NCBI GenBank assembly: GCA_949358305.1
Contig: OX442316.1
Coordinates: forward strand, 18,478,001-18,538,000
DNA length: 60,000 bases
Source of the DNA: Strigamia acuminata
Lineage: Eukaryota; Arthropoda; Chilopoda; Geophilomorpha; Linotaeniidae
Reading direction: 5' to 3'
The notes beneath the pieces were generated by a model. It had not been told where the DNA came from. It saw only the letters and a list, made by a program, of their open reading frames with translations, and made no database searches. A program made the position numbers and the translations under genes. Each line of letters opens with the position of its first letter. The first letter of the stretch is position 1. Below are positions 33,654 to 43,732 of this stretch, piece by piece.

Positions 33654-36600
33654 GGCCGATGGTTCGATTTGTCGATATCTGACAGGCAGTTACAGCAAAG
33701 TGCAGATGTAAAGGAAAGTGCTACTTTGTCATAGCCCACAGCCCCACACGAGGCTTTTTGTTTGCATGCAAGTTTTGCGGTTTTCGAGTGCCCTGGAGTG
33801 GCGCACGTGAAGCACGTCATTGTAAATCAGCAACCGGGTTTATCGATGGCCGAAACCACCAATACGGGGCGTCGAATAACAAAGTGGAGTATTTGCTTGG
33901 AATTTCATTTAGGAAAATAAAAAAATAAAAGCGAAAAAAAAAATTTTGCTGACTTAATTTTTTTTTTCTTTTTCGTGGAGAAAGCGTTAAGATATTGGTT
34001 GGTAGGAGGGGAGTGCGAATATTGTGTGTATCGAGAGATGAAGTCGTCTTATGCAGCCGAAAAGGCATGGAAGCGTGGAATTCCAATGAGTGAGGGTGCT
34101 TTTTTGCGAAGGAGCAAGAAGCGCGACCTCTCGACGACGGATTTTTACGAGTTGCCCATATGGCACAATGAGGCACTAAAGAAGCGGCCGTTTGATACCC
34201 TAGAAACGACATTCGACTGTGTTGCACTGGCGGGTGAACGGTTTAACACTGCTAAAGGTCAGGTCTTCAGTCGTAATAGAAGAGCGGAAAAAGAAAGGAA
34301 TAAACAGACGTGTTTCCTTCCTTCCGACAACTTTCTCTTTACCACAAGCTGGTGTTGCAGAAAAGCCAACCGAGGATTTTTTCTCTCTCTCGTTTTTTCC
34401 CTGTTTGACTTGACACGAAATCGCGCTTTTAATAGGAGTTGAGTTGGGTTCATTAGCATGAAAATGTGTGTTTTCGGAAATGCACATTTCAAATTGAGGA
34501 GGATTAGAAATAAATGATAATGGGGGAAGTGATGAATACCCTCATTATCAAGTTGAAATGATTAAAATGAGGAAGTGACCTGCATTATACATGTCTGGAA
34601 GTTAATTTTTTGCTGCGACGGATAGGTGGACTTCCGGTTTAGTGGGAAATGAAGGTAGCAGCCATTACTGTAATGAATGTGTTGTGTTTTCTGAGTGCTG
34701 GCAAGGAGATAGAAGGGGGCGCTGTTAGTTAATTAGTTTTTACCAGACGTATTTTAATGAGAGCAATTAAATAGAGCGTTTTTATTATTTTTTTTCTTCT
34801 TCTTCTTGCAGTTTTTGTCTTTTTTGTTCCAAGGAGAAATTGTTATTTTTCATTTGGCTGCGAAGTAATAGGGAAAAAATTCCTAGAAAAAAAAAATTAG
34901 AAAAAATTTAATAGAACATTTAATTTTTTTTTCAATTACGCTAAGCTCGATTGACTTTTCATGTTTTTTTGTGTATCGACATATATTTTATATATTTCGG
35001 TTAAAATGTAATGATGGTCCTCAAAAAGGTCGAAAGCTTATTGGCACAGTTTATTGTTTGTTTTTTTTTCTTTTTCAATCAAGTTAGTGGGCTTTTAGTT
35101 GAACTAAGTCAGGTCTGTTTGAAGTGTAATTTAATTTTAGGAGCCGACGTTTTGCAACTAGTTATTACGGGGTTGAACCGTTGAACTCAAAGTTCCTTCA
35201 ATTTTATGGACCCAATTAATATAATAAGGCTTTTAAAGGACCCTTCACTTGGTAAATTGTGTCTGCTTGTGTAAAGTTAAGAAGATGGACGAATCTTAGT
35301 AGGGGAAAATCATCTTTAAAAGATGCGATTTGAATGTGCAGTCCAAAAGGGTTTTAATACAGACATGCTGCTTTCATATCGCCCTTGATGGCAGCATTTT
35401 ATACCGTCTAATGGCCTAATTACGAAGTTACAACCACTGCCCGAAACGTTTTCTATTGCACTCCGCTTTTCATTTCATTAAAAATATAAATAAAAAAGTT
35501 TTTGTTTTTTTTATTTTTTTTATTTTTTTTATTTTTATTTTTATAAATGCAGTTTTTCTTTAAAACCAATAATAGGGAATGAATTTTTTTTGGATATATT
35601 TAGTGCGTTGATATTGATCTTTTTTATCCGGTGGAGTTTATTTCATATATACTTTTTACGAGTTGACATATTTTACAAAATTGATGCTATAAATTTTTTT
35701 TGTGTTTATTTTTTTTTATTATTTTTTTTTTATCAAAGGAGGATTTGAGGTCAAGTTACGAGACTCGAAAATGGATGAGAAAACGGCAGTGTGCGTGATT
35801 GGTTTTGCGTTAACATAAAACCCAAACAGATAGTAAAGGAAGCCACTCTAGACCCCCGTTTAATATTTCCTTTTTCTCCATCGAAATGTGTTGCAGAGCA
35901 GCTCGGATTTCCTCTTTCGAGGGGTTGCTTTATTTGATATTTTGTCGTTGCGAAGATAGGTTCGTTTAAGTAGTTTAGCATAACGATTATTGGTAGGTAA
36001 GAATGGGGGTCTGTGAAATGTAAGTTATTAAACCGATTCTCATATATTTGATTAAATTTTTTTAAATTTTTTAAATTTTTAAAGTTGGAGGTGTGAGGAA
36101 ATATTGATTGGTCGCGTGGAGGGTTTTCAATTTGTTGTTGGGGGATTGTAGTGTTTACATAGGCGCAGCATCGTTATCGTTTTCGTTTTTATTGTGGCCT
36201 CGAGTCGGAATATTTCAGCGTGATGCGATGGCGTAGTTGATTTGCGATTCTAACTTGACGTAGCCATAATCGCACGACACGAAAAGACTTTTAAGATGTG
36301 CTCATAACCACGGCCAATGATTGAGAAAATAGAAATGGAAAGGATTATTTTTGCCATTTTTCAACGCTGGTTTTGAATATGAAAAAGTTGAAAGGAAAAA
36401 TTGCAAATAGGAAAATAAAAATGTAAAAATGTAAAAATGAAATTTTCGAGCGGCCTAATTAAATTTTTTTGATGCGCACAAAGGAACGGAAATGAAAAGT
36501 TGTGAATTGAAAGTTAAAAATATATATATATTCATCATGTTTACGAGTGAATATTGCATTTTTCCAATTTCATAAGCTCACATTTGCACTTCGGCATTTC

Positions 36601-36662
36601 ACCCCAAAGTTGCAATTTGTACCTCAGAACTCCATTTTTCTATAAAAACTGAAAACTTGTAA
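33654..36662. other. Intron 1 segment without a supported gene
   Basis: Holds a 155-codon + strand open frame (33975-34442) with no recognisable motif. T-rich simple sequence lies at 35500-35542 (T runs punctuated by A) and 35690-35730. I see no splice sites in usable phase around the open frame and treat it as chance. Confidence 0.5.
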
Positions 36663-36869
36663 CCAAAAATGACGTTTATGGCCCTAAAAATAACGTTGTG
36701 CGCCTAAAAATAACGTTGTACAGCTAAAAACGACATATTTGCACCTCAAAATGACGTTTTTGCAACTAAAAATGACGTTTTTGCAACTAAAAATGACGTT
36801 TTTGCACCTAAATAGATGTTTTTGAACCTAAATAGATGTTTTTGAACCTAAATAGATGTTTTTGTAAGC
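36663..36869 (+). repeat. Minisatellite, 20-21 bp unit, about 10 copies, containing TGACGTTT
   Basis: The unit is of the form CTAAAAATGACGTTTTTGCA. Variants are clustered: one unit with TGACGTTTATGG, two with TAACGTTGT, one with CGACATATT, three with TGACGTTTTTGCA, then three with AGATGTTTTTG. Neighbouring units are near-identical, as expected from local slippage or unequal exchange. Degenerate sequence resembling the unit extends upstream to about 36580. The array ends about 590 bases before exon B. Confidence 0.92.
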
Positions 36870-37455
36870 AAAAGTTGCATTTCTGCACAGAAAGAATGTA
36901 CTTTGGCATTCTGGAATTGTTTTAGTCGTTTAGTGTTTAGTGCATATCGGTGTGCAAAGGGTTCAGGTTCGATGGCACGGGAGCTGGCGTAATTAAGGGG
37001 GGGACTTGTTTTCTTGTGCACTGATCGTAAACACTCTACTTGAAGCTGTTTTCTAAATTACTGACTCCAATGTGGTCGTAATGTTGTGTTTAACTACTTG
37101 TTTTCTTATCTTTCTTCATACACGTCTAACCACTAAAATATAATTCAACCTTTTCTACTTTATTTCTGTTTAATTTTTTTTAAAGGTTTTTCCGTTTAAC
37201 AGCATCATCTTGGAGTTATTTACTTCTACCGTTTACCGTTACCGTACAGGGCTAAATACCGTATATTTATTTTTAAACTAGATTGAATTTTTAGTGACAT
37301 TTTTAAGACACGAGACGAAATTTGTAAGGAAATTGCATTTCATCTTTGAAAAACGACGTTTAATAATAGAAGGGGGGAATTTTTCGCTGCATTTTATCGA
37401 GTCATCTTTTTTATTGTAAGTTTTAAGTTCACCTTTTTTCTTGTTTCCTCCTCAG
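36870..37455 (+). other. Intron 1, last 0.6 kb, and acceptor of exon B
   Basis: AT-rich sequence ending in a strong pyrimidine tract (CACCTTTTTTCTTGTTTCCT, then CCTCAG) directly before exon B. A short CGTTTACCGTTACCGTACAG patch at about 37229 has no coding continuation. No clear single branch point stands out. Confidence 0.7.
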
Positions 37456-37776
37456 TCACGTGCGACGTGTCTGACCCCGAAGGACCTTCGTTCTTGGTCG
37501 AACCTCCCAGTCACGTGGATTTTTCGAACAACACCGGGGTTAAACTGGACTGCATGGCCAATGGAGTCCCGCAACCCACAGTGGAGTGGCTACAAACGGA
37601 CGGATCCCGTGTTTCCACGTTCCAACGCCTGCGACACGTGCTCGCCAACGGGACCCTCATTTTGTCTCCGTTTCGTGCCGAAGATTACGTGCAGGACGTT
37701 CATGCCACCACGTACAAGTGCAGGGCGAGCAGTTCCATTGGCGTCATACTAACGAGAGATATTCGCATCAGAGCAG
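37456..37776 (+). CDS. Dscam: Dscam-family protein, exon B: first immunoglobulin domain
   Basis: A 321-base exon, phase 1 at both ends, encoding residues 25-131. After VTCDVSDPEGP comes the N-terminal Ig domain. Cys57 (in KLDCMANG) and Cys113 (in TTYKCRASSS) are placed to form the domain disulfide, and Trp69 (VEWLQTDG) is the core tryptophan. The segment SPFRAEDYVQDVHATTY and the tail TRDIRIRA are hallmarks of the first Ig domain in arthropod Dscam proteins. N-glycosylation sequons occur at NNT (49-51) and NGT (89-91). The exon is clearly GC-richer than its flanks. Acceptor CTCCTCAG and donor GTAGGA (37777) bound it. Dscam proteins are cell-surface adhesion receptors that act by homophilic binding in neurite self-avoidance and, in arthropods, also in haemocytes. 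An extra cysteine, Cys27, sits just after the signal peptide. The paralogue cannot be decided from one domain. Confidence 0.93.
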
Positions 37777-38481
37777 GTAGGAAACGAAAAGAAAAGAGCT
37801 TTATTCTCTTATTTATTTGTTTGTTTGTTTGGAGGATGAATTCGGGGCCAAATGCAACAATGCGCGGAATCCCGAGGCCCTGGTCGTCTGAATTCTTGCT
37901 TGTTCTTGCACTCGTAATACATTAATTAGTTACATACCTCGAGCAAACCGACAAACAATTTAGAATTCAAAACGGGCAATGTTTACGGTCACAAATGTAC
38001 GCCACAGTTGACCACATTCGCATCTGCAGGGTTGATATAAATATCTTGGGGAGATCTAAAGAGCTGGTCAAATTTAATTAGATCGGCGGGATGGCATTTT
38101 GAATATTTATTCTAGCTAGTGCGTTTTGTAATTAAAACCAAATTAGATTTACGTATTGACCGTTCCTGTTTAATGCACGAGCCTGCAAATGGAATGGTGT
38201 TGACAAATAGCCAGGTAAAGAAGGAGAAATGGTGGCCACTCCCACGGGACGGCTCGCGAGATTGTGGTCATAATGTGATTGAAAAGAAAAGGACAAACTA
38301 AAGAGCGCAGCAGGAGAAGCAGAGACAACTTGGTCAAATGTTTATGATGCATTTGCAATGAATTTACAATGAATGCTTCTCGAGATAAACGGAAATAACG
38401 CATAAACGAGCGACCAAAACAAACGTTGTTCAGTAATGGCTTTATCAGATGACATTGCAATTACCTAGATAAAGCCCGGGA
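37777..38481. other. Start of intron 2; frame stays open to 37925
   Basis: If the donor at 37777 were not used, the Dscam frame would continue 49 codons to TAA at 37923-37925, passing two hydrophobic patches (FILLFICLFVW and EFLLVLALVIH). No polyadenylation signal is obvious close by. The rest is AT-rich intron. Confidence 0.4.
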
Positions 38482-38617
38482 CGCGTGTTTACATGCCAAA
38501 AACGATTGACTCGCAGCAAATAATCTAGAAAGTGCACGCAGATTCTTATTTGCTTATTATCTTAATTCTTCCTCACATAATGCGAATTATCCGCATCAGG
38601 TTGGCATGTAAACGCGG
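38482..38617. repeat. Inverted repeat with GTTTACATGCCAA arms (MITE-like, 136 bp)
   Basis: CGCGTGTTTACATGCCAA (38482-38499) faces TTGGCATGTAAACGCGG (38601-38617). Thirteen bases pair perfectly, with a two-base bulge before a further GCG. Weaker pairing continues inward (GCAAATAATC against the complement of GAATTATCCGC). The GTTTACATG core is the same as in the repeats at 2.5 and 10.2 kb. Confidence 0.65.
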
Positions 38618-38928
38618 TAATTGACGTGTAAATGTTTAAAGTTTTGTGTAGTCTGTGTTAGGCTAATGCTAATGGATCGCTGAATATTTTTCTTTGGCGT
38701 GATCGATCAATGGATGATGCTTCTCGGCCTTTCCCCTTTCTGTCTCCAGTGTACGGAAGCCTGATAAGAGCAATGATGCCTTTCTCTTCCTTCTTAGTCG
38801 AAATGAAAGGAGGGAGGCACGGGCACATCGCTAACGTTCGATCCCCTTGGCGAGTGTCAACTGAGTTGCGAATCATGGTGCGTCTTTGGCCTCTCAGGTG
38901 CGCAGACGCGTTTTGAAGCCAAAACAAG

Positions 38929-38961
38929 CCCTTCCCTTCCCTTCCCATCCCATCCCTTCCA
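38929..38961 (-). repeat. (CCCTT)n / (CCCAT)n microsatellite, G-quadruplex-capable on the minus strand
   Basis: Six CCC runs separated by TT or AT. It is the complementary-strand counterpart of the GGGAA repeats at 8569 and 56986. Confidence 0.9.
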
Positions 38962-41900
38962 TTCTTTTCGTTGAAACTTTACTTTCGAGGGTTTCACTTT
39001 TCGCTCCCCTGTTGTCAATTTCCAAGTGGCGTTGCCTGGCGTTCTCGAGTGCAAGTTGATTTCAATGGAAATGAGTTTTGAATTAAATATGCATCGAGGT
39101 CGCGGTGGGCTAATTATAAATTCCTTGGTATTTTGACAAACATGTAATGAAGGGTGTGGTCGGCTCGGAGCACAATTCTTAATTCTTGAAACGATTATTT
39201 AAATGAGCTTTTATTTCGTTTTTCTTCTCGCTTAACTTTGGCCCGTGTTGAGCTGATCGACAGCTGGCGTGATGCGACGCCAGTTCCTCGTTTTCTATCT
39301 ATTAGGCGCATAGGCGTTTTTATACACCTGAGTCACACCCAATTTCCGATTAAGAAAAGTGGAAACAAGTCTTTTTGCTACCAAAAACTGTCAATCAAAG
39401 TAGAGTCTAAGCCTCCTTTATTTGCTCTTAGCGTGTCATTTAATTTTGGTCGCGGGTTTGAAATTGCCAGCGTTTTGTAATTAAATAGCCGTATTTTGCA
39501 TTTCAAAACTTTCTTGATGAGATTTTTCTTTTCTCTCACTTCTTTTTTTCTTCTTCTTTTTAAATCTTTTTTTTCTTCTTTTTTTTGTCAAGACGGGGGT
39601 ATTCTTTATTGGCTTCTTTTCAAGATGGTGTATAAAGGGGATGGTGCGAGTGGATTTAAAGTGGTACAACAGCAAATCAAAAGTCAGAGGTTGCGGGTCA
39701 GCGATTACAAAAGGGAAAACGTGATGGCGAGCTACGGATCAATACCAAGTGGGGTGATATGACAGAAATTGAAAATAAAATGTGGAAATAAAGAAAATGT
39801 TTTTGTTTGTAGTTTGGGTGTTTATGCATTCATTGCAAATTCGCGCGTGTTTTCGTTGGTAGTTGCTAGTCAAATCGAGCTCACTTATGCAAACACGAAT
39901 CTCCAAAGCGTAAATAAAGTGGCCGGGCAGTATAGCGTGTTTGAATTGAGGTAAAAGGAAAATAGTTTGTAAACAAACAAACAAACATCCATCAGGCCGA
40001 TGATTTGTGCAGTTTGTTGGGGACACGAACACAGATGTCAAAAAGGGGATTTGTGATGCGAAAAAGTGACAGAAAATCGACACGTCTTAATTTTATTTCG
40101 AATGTCACTTCATTTAGCAGACAGCACAGCAATGGTTTCGGTTATGAGCCATTTGGAAAAAGGTTGGACGTGATCACGGAGCACGGACCATATTCGCTGC
40201 CATCAGGATTTTTATCCCCATTGGTTTAACATTGAGATGTGGACTAAAGCCCGCATTGTCGGGCATCGCTCGGGAATGTTAATCAAAAAATGGTGCAGTA
40301 TTCAGCGTTGATCACAACACAGGGCGAGCCGTCGCACTTTGTGGTTCTTGGGTTATAAAAATATTAACCGTATAAAAGTTTTATGATGCCTGCAACCAGT
40401 CGAGTCAGAAGGTAGAACTGTTTTTATCGTCTTTGTTGTGTAGTTTGCACTGTTTATTTACGTTATTGTGGATTTGTTGCTTTCTGCATCATTTGCCGAC
40501 CTACTAATCGATAAAATTTTGATCTTTGGAGGATTTTGGAAGCCATAAGGGGATATTCGGTTCCTTCTTTACATTTTTATTTTCGCCTAATGTCGTTTTA
40601 ATTATCGGAAATATATTTTTTTGAATTTTCTTTTGAAATTAGAAATATTGCATGTTGTTTTGTTCCACCTTTAAATGCACGATACGTGGATTAAATGTTG
40701 CCATTGCACGGTTTGCTTTGTGTGTGTGTGCGCGCTTTTATTTTTATTTTTTAAAAGTCGACTGTTTTCATTTTGTTTGTAGAAATAAAACATCGTTTCG
40801 TGGAAATCTTTTAATCCAACGCTTAAGTTGATATGGGTTTTCTCTTTGCTGCATCATTACTGACTTTTTCCACTCGCCCTGCGCAGCAATTAAAGTCGCC
40901 GGGAAACATTGCGAGTCGTCAACAAAATCGTTTAGTGAGCGTGCGCTTAACAAAACGTCCGTGTCCGAGCACAAGATCCGAATTTTTGAATAACTAGTAC
41001 AAGTTATGCTAGAAGTTATTTAATAATTATTCTTTTTTGGTTTTTGTTTTGAGTTAAACCCCCACCTCGCTGCTGCTGGTTTAATTATGCTTTTTTCGAA
41101 GTGAGTGACATGATGTTGAAAGACGAGCGCTTGCTCGTAAATTACTAATTACGGTAATTTGATTACGTCACATTTTTTGAGTGATATTTTTTTCGGTTTT
41201 TTTAATTGTGCGAGTGTTTCCACGAAATGAAAAGAGGATGGAATGCATGGGTGATGTGAGTGAAGATTGAAGAAGAAGGACGGAGGATGCCACGAATTGT
41301 TTTGTCGACTTAATAAAGTGAAATTGCGTCGGTTTGTTTCATTCAAAGCGACGAGTAACTCGTGTTTGGTATGCGGATGCTTGTCCATTGTTGTTGTGAC
41401 CCGCGTCGACCCTTGCGTTTGGATTCCAACGCCCCCAAGAGTCGGCATTTAATTGCTGCGAATGGCACCCGTCTTGCGACGCACGCACTCGAATTAACTC
41501 GCTCTCTCTCTCTCTCTTCGCTGTTCGCTCGACGCCTACCGCAAATGGCAGAAAACCTGTTGACCTTTTTCTCCCCTCCTTCATTTTCTTTTTAAGAAAT
41601 GCCATTTTTCCTTCCTGTCTCATTTATTGCGGCGCTAAGAAAGGGATGCGGCGACGTTTATTTGAATTCACAGTCGAGTTGTAAATTAGAAAACAACAAA
41701 AAGAAATTTCTTCTCGTGACACTTTTAAAACGCGTGTTCGTTTGTTTGTTTGTCTTTTTCCTTTTTTTTTGTAAAACACTTTTTATTTTCTTTTTTTTTT
41801 TTACGGGGAATTGATGGAGCCCGTCGTATGTCCACTATCTGTTATATTTTTCTCTTGTAGCGCTCTCTTTTCTTGCTTTCTTTTCAGCTTCATACTTGGA

Positions 41901-42888
41901 GGTGATAAAAAGGAGGAACGAAAGAAAAGAAAAATTCCGATATAGATGAAAAGTTGTCGTTTTCTTTCTACGAGTTCTTTGCTTTAGATTTGAACCATTG
42001 GCCTGTCTGATTGCCACAGCTGAGTCCCGACACAAAAAAAAGTAAACGACGACGCAGGGGGAAAAAAATTAGCTTTCAGTCGAACGGAAAAAGAGAAAAG
42101 TTAATATACACGCTTTCGCAGCCAACACGTGGAGGATAGTGGATGAGAATCTTGAGATGATGTAATCTCAAAGGAGGAGGAGAAAAAGAATTTGCACTTT
42201 TATGCAAAAAGAAAAAATAAGAGGAAATGATTTACTTTTGCGAGTGGAAAAATCACATTAACTTCAATCAGATGTTTGCTTTTCAGTTTTGAGTACGAAA
42301 GCCGTCGCTCATAAAATACGCCATATGTTTTTTATTTAAATAGAGCTCAAGTTTGAGAAATACATGGTTTGATTGAACAAGGTTTGTAATATATTCCGGT
42401 CATTGTTGAGTAAGGATTTAGTGAGGCAATTTCGACATGAAATCGAGAGAGAAATAACCAAATTGTTAGCTCGATGCAGGGCTTGGTTGGCGACGTGTAG
42501 CGACCAACTGGGAAATTGCACCAATAAATCAGCCTGATTGCAGTTCTTTCTCTTTTTTGGCTATTTATTTCGCCAGTTTAAGGCACGATTACACAATGAG
42601 ATAAGCAGTGCTCTTAATTTCGCCTATTAGTTGCGAAATAATTATTTTTTGGGCGGGCGGGACGAGGAAGGAAGTGAATTAAGAGTTGAGTGTTAGCGAC
42701 TGTTCGTTTTGGAAACAGAGCATTGATGTATGGTAATTTGAAGCAGAATTATTTTCTGATATTCCTCTGCCGGAGGGTTATCTTCCCCTGGTGAGTTGAA
42801 GATGATTCCTCTTCAGCCGCACGACCGAATTATTCAGCAAATCTCACGTTGCCTTTTTTCGAGTCTATAACGTCGGGCGAAATGCCAA

Positions 42889-42927
42889 TCCATTCCATTC
42901 CTTTGCTTTCCATTCCATTCCATTCCA
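42889..42927. repeat. (CATTC)n microsatellite
   Basis: Interrupted run of CATTC units. Confidence 0.9.
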
Positions 42928-43707
42928 GTGGCGTCGAGCAAAGCAGAATAGCAACCCTCACAAATAAAAATTAGACCAAAGAAATTTGAAATGAAAATAG
43001 AATTGGAAAAAAATATCTTTGGAAAGAAATTAAATATTTAAACAATTTTTGTCATCCGGATTTAATTTAATTTGAGAATTGGAAGAAAAAAGGAAGAAAA
43101 GAAATGTTTTTGCGCTTTCAGCGTTCAGATGTTTAACTTGTCATTTAATTAAGTCGCCCATTAATAGTGACAAAAGAGTTGTTGTAATGGTGATGAAGGA
43201 ACATTCAGCAAGGGAGAATATTTAAGCATAAAAGAAGAGAAGAGAGGCACGACAATTTGTCAAAAGAATCAAGCCGTGCATTAGCAACGTCGCAAAATAC
43301 AGGAAAGTGCACAGACGAGTGTTTTTAAACGTCGTATCGTTATCGACGATGAAACAGCCGCCTCGTGCCGTAATGTGGCATGTGTTGCCAATGCAAGTGG
43401 GTTCGACTTGTGTATACGATTCAGCGCACGCCGCTCAATTTATCTTTGCCTCGATCTGGACTCGGATCCAGTCAAATCCAACTCGAATTTTTAATCAAAT
43501 GCCACGTCCATTCGTCGGCTTCATTTCTCAACGGTTTCACTCTTCTTTTGAACATAACCCAAAACCGGCTTTGAATGAGAAAACCCACTTTTTCACTTGC
43601 GCGCGATCGATTTCGATTGACCGAGAGGTGGGGGGCCACGAGTATTAGTAGCCCTGAGAGGCAAATCAGCCGGGAAGTCGAGAACCCGCACTTGCTCCCA
43701 GGGCGCA

Positions 43708-43732
43708 TTTTTTTTTTTTTTTTTTTTTTTTT
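43708..43732. repeat. Poly-T tract of 25
   Basis: The longest T homopolymer in the window. It might mark the tail of a minus-strand retrosequence, but the adjacent GC-rich DNA shows no recognisable SINE or pseudogene. Confidence 0.95.

Larger units (their letters stand above)
406..37455 (+). other. Intron 1 of the Dscam-family gene (about 37.05 kb)
   Basis: The intron is bounded by donor GTAAGA at 406 and an acceptor at 37455 preceded by a long pyrimidine run (TTTTTTCTTGTTTCCTCCTCAG). It interrupts a codon after base 1. Composition is AT-rich, and runs of T far outnumber runs of A on the + strand, as expected of a long transcribed strand. It holds microsatellites, minisatellites, inverted repeats and one clear transposon, each listed separately. 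I see no nested gene on either strand. The donor and acceptor are firm; that these two are spliced directly to each other is inferred from matching phase and continuous protein logic. Confidence 0.8.
38618..43707. other. Intron 2 segment: simple repeats and GC-richer patches
   Basis: Includes a C-rich pentanucleotide repeat (38929-38961), GC-richer DNA at about 41400-41560 and 43310-43690, a (CATTC)n repeat at 42889-42927, and T-rich tracts near 39540-39590 and 41755-41800. No coding feature recognised. Confidence 0.5.

Noticed and set aside
33975-34442. 155-codon open frame on the + strand
   Set aside because: One of the longest frames in the window, but it begins at a non-ATG codon, shows no domain or signal I recognise, and has no fitting splice sites. 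A frame of this size is plausible by chance in 60 kb.
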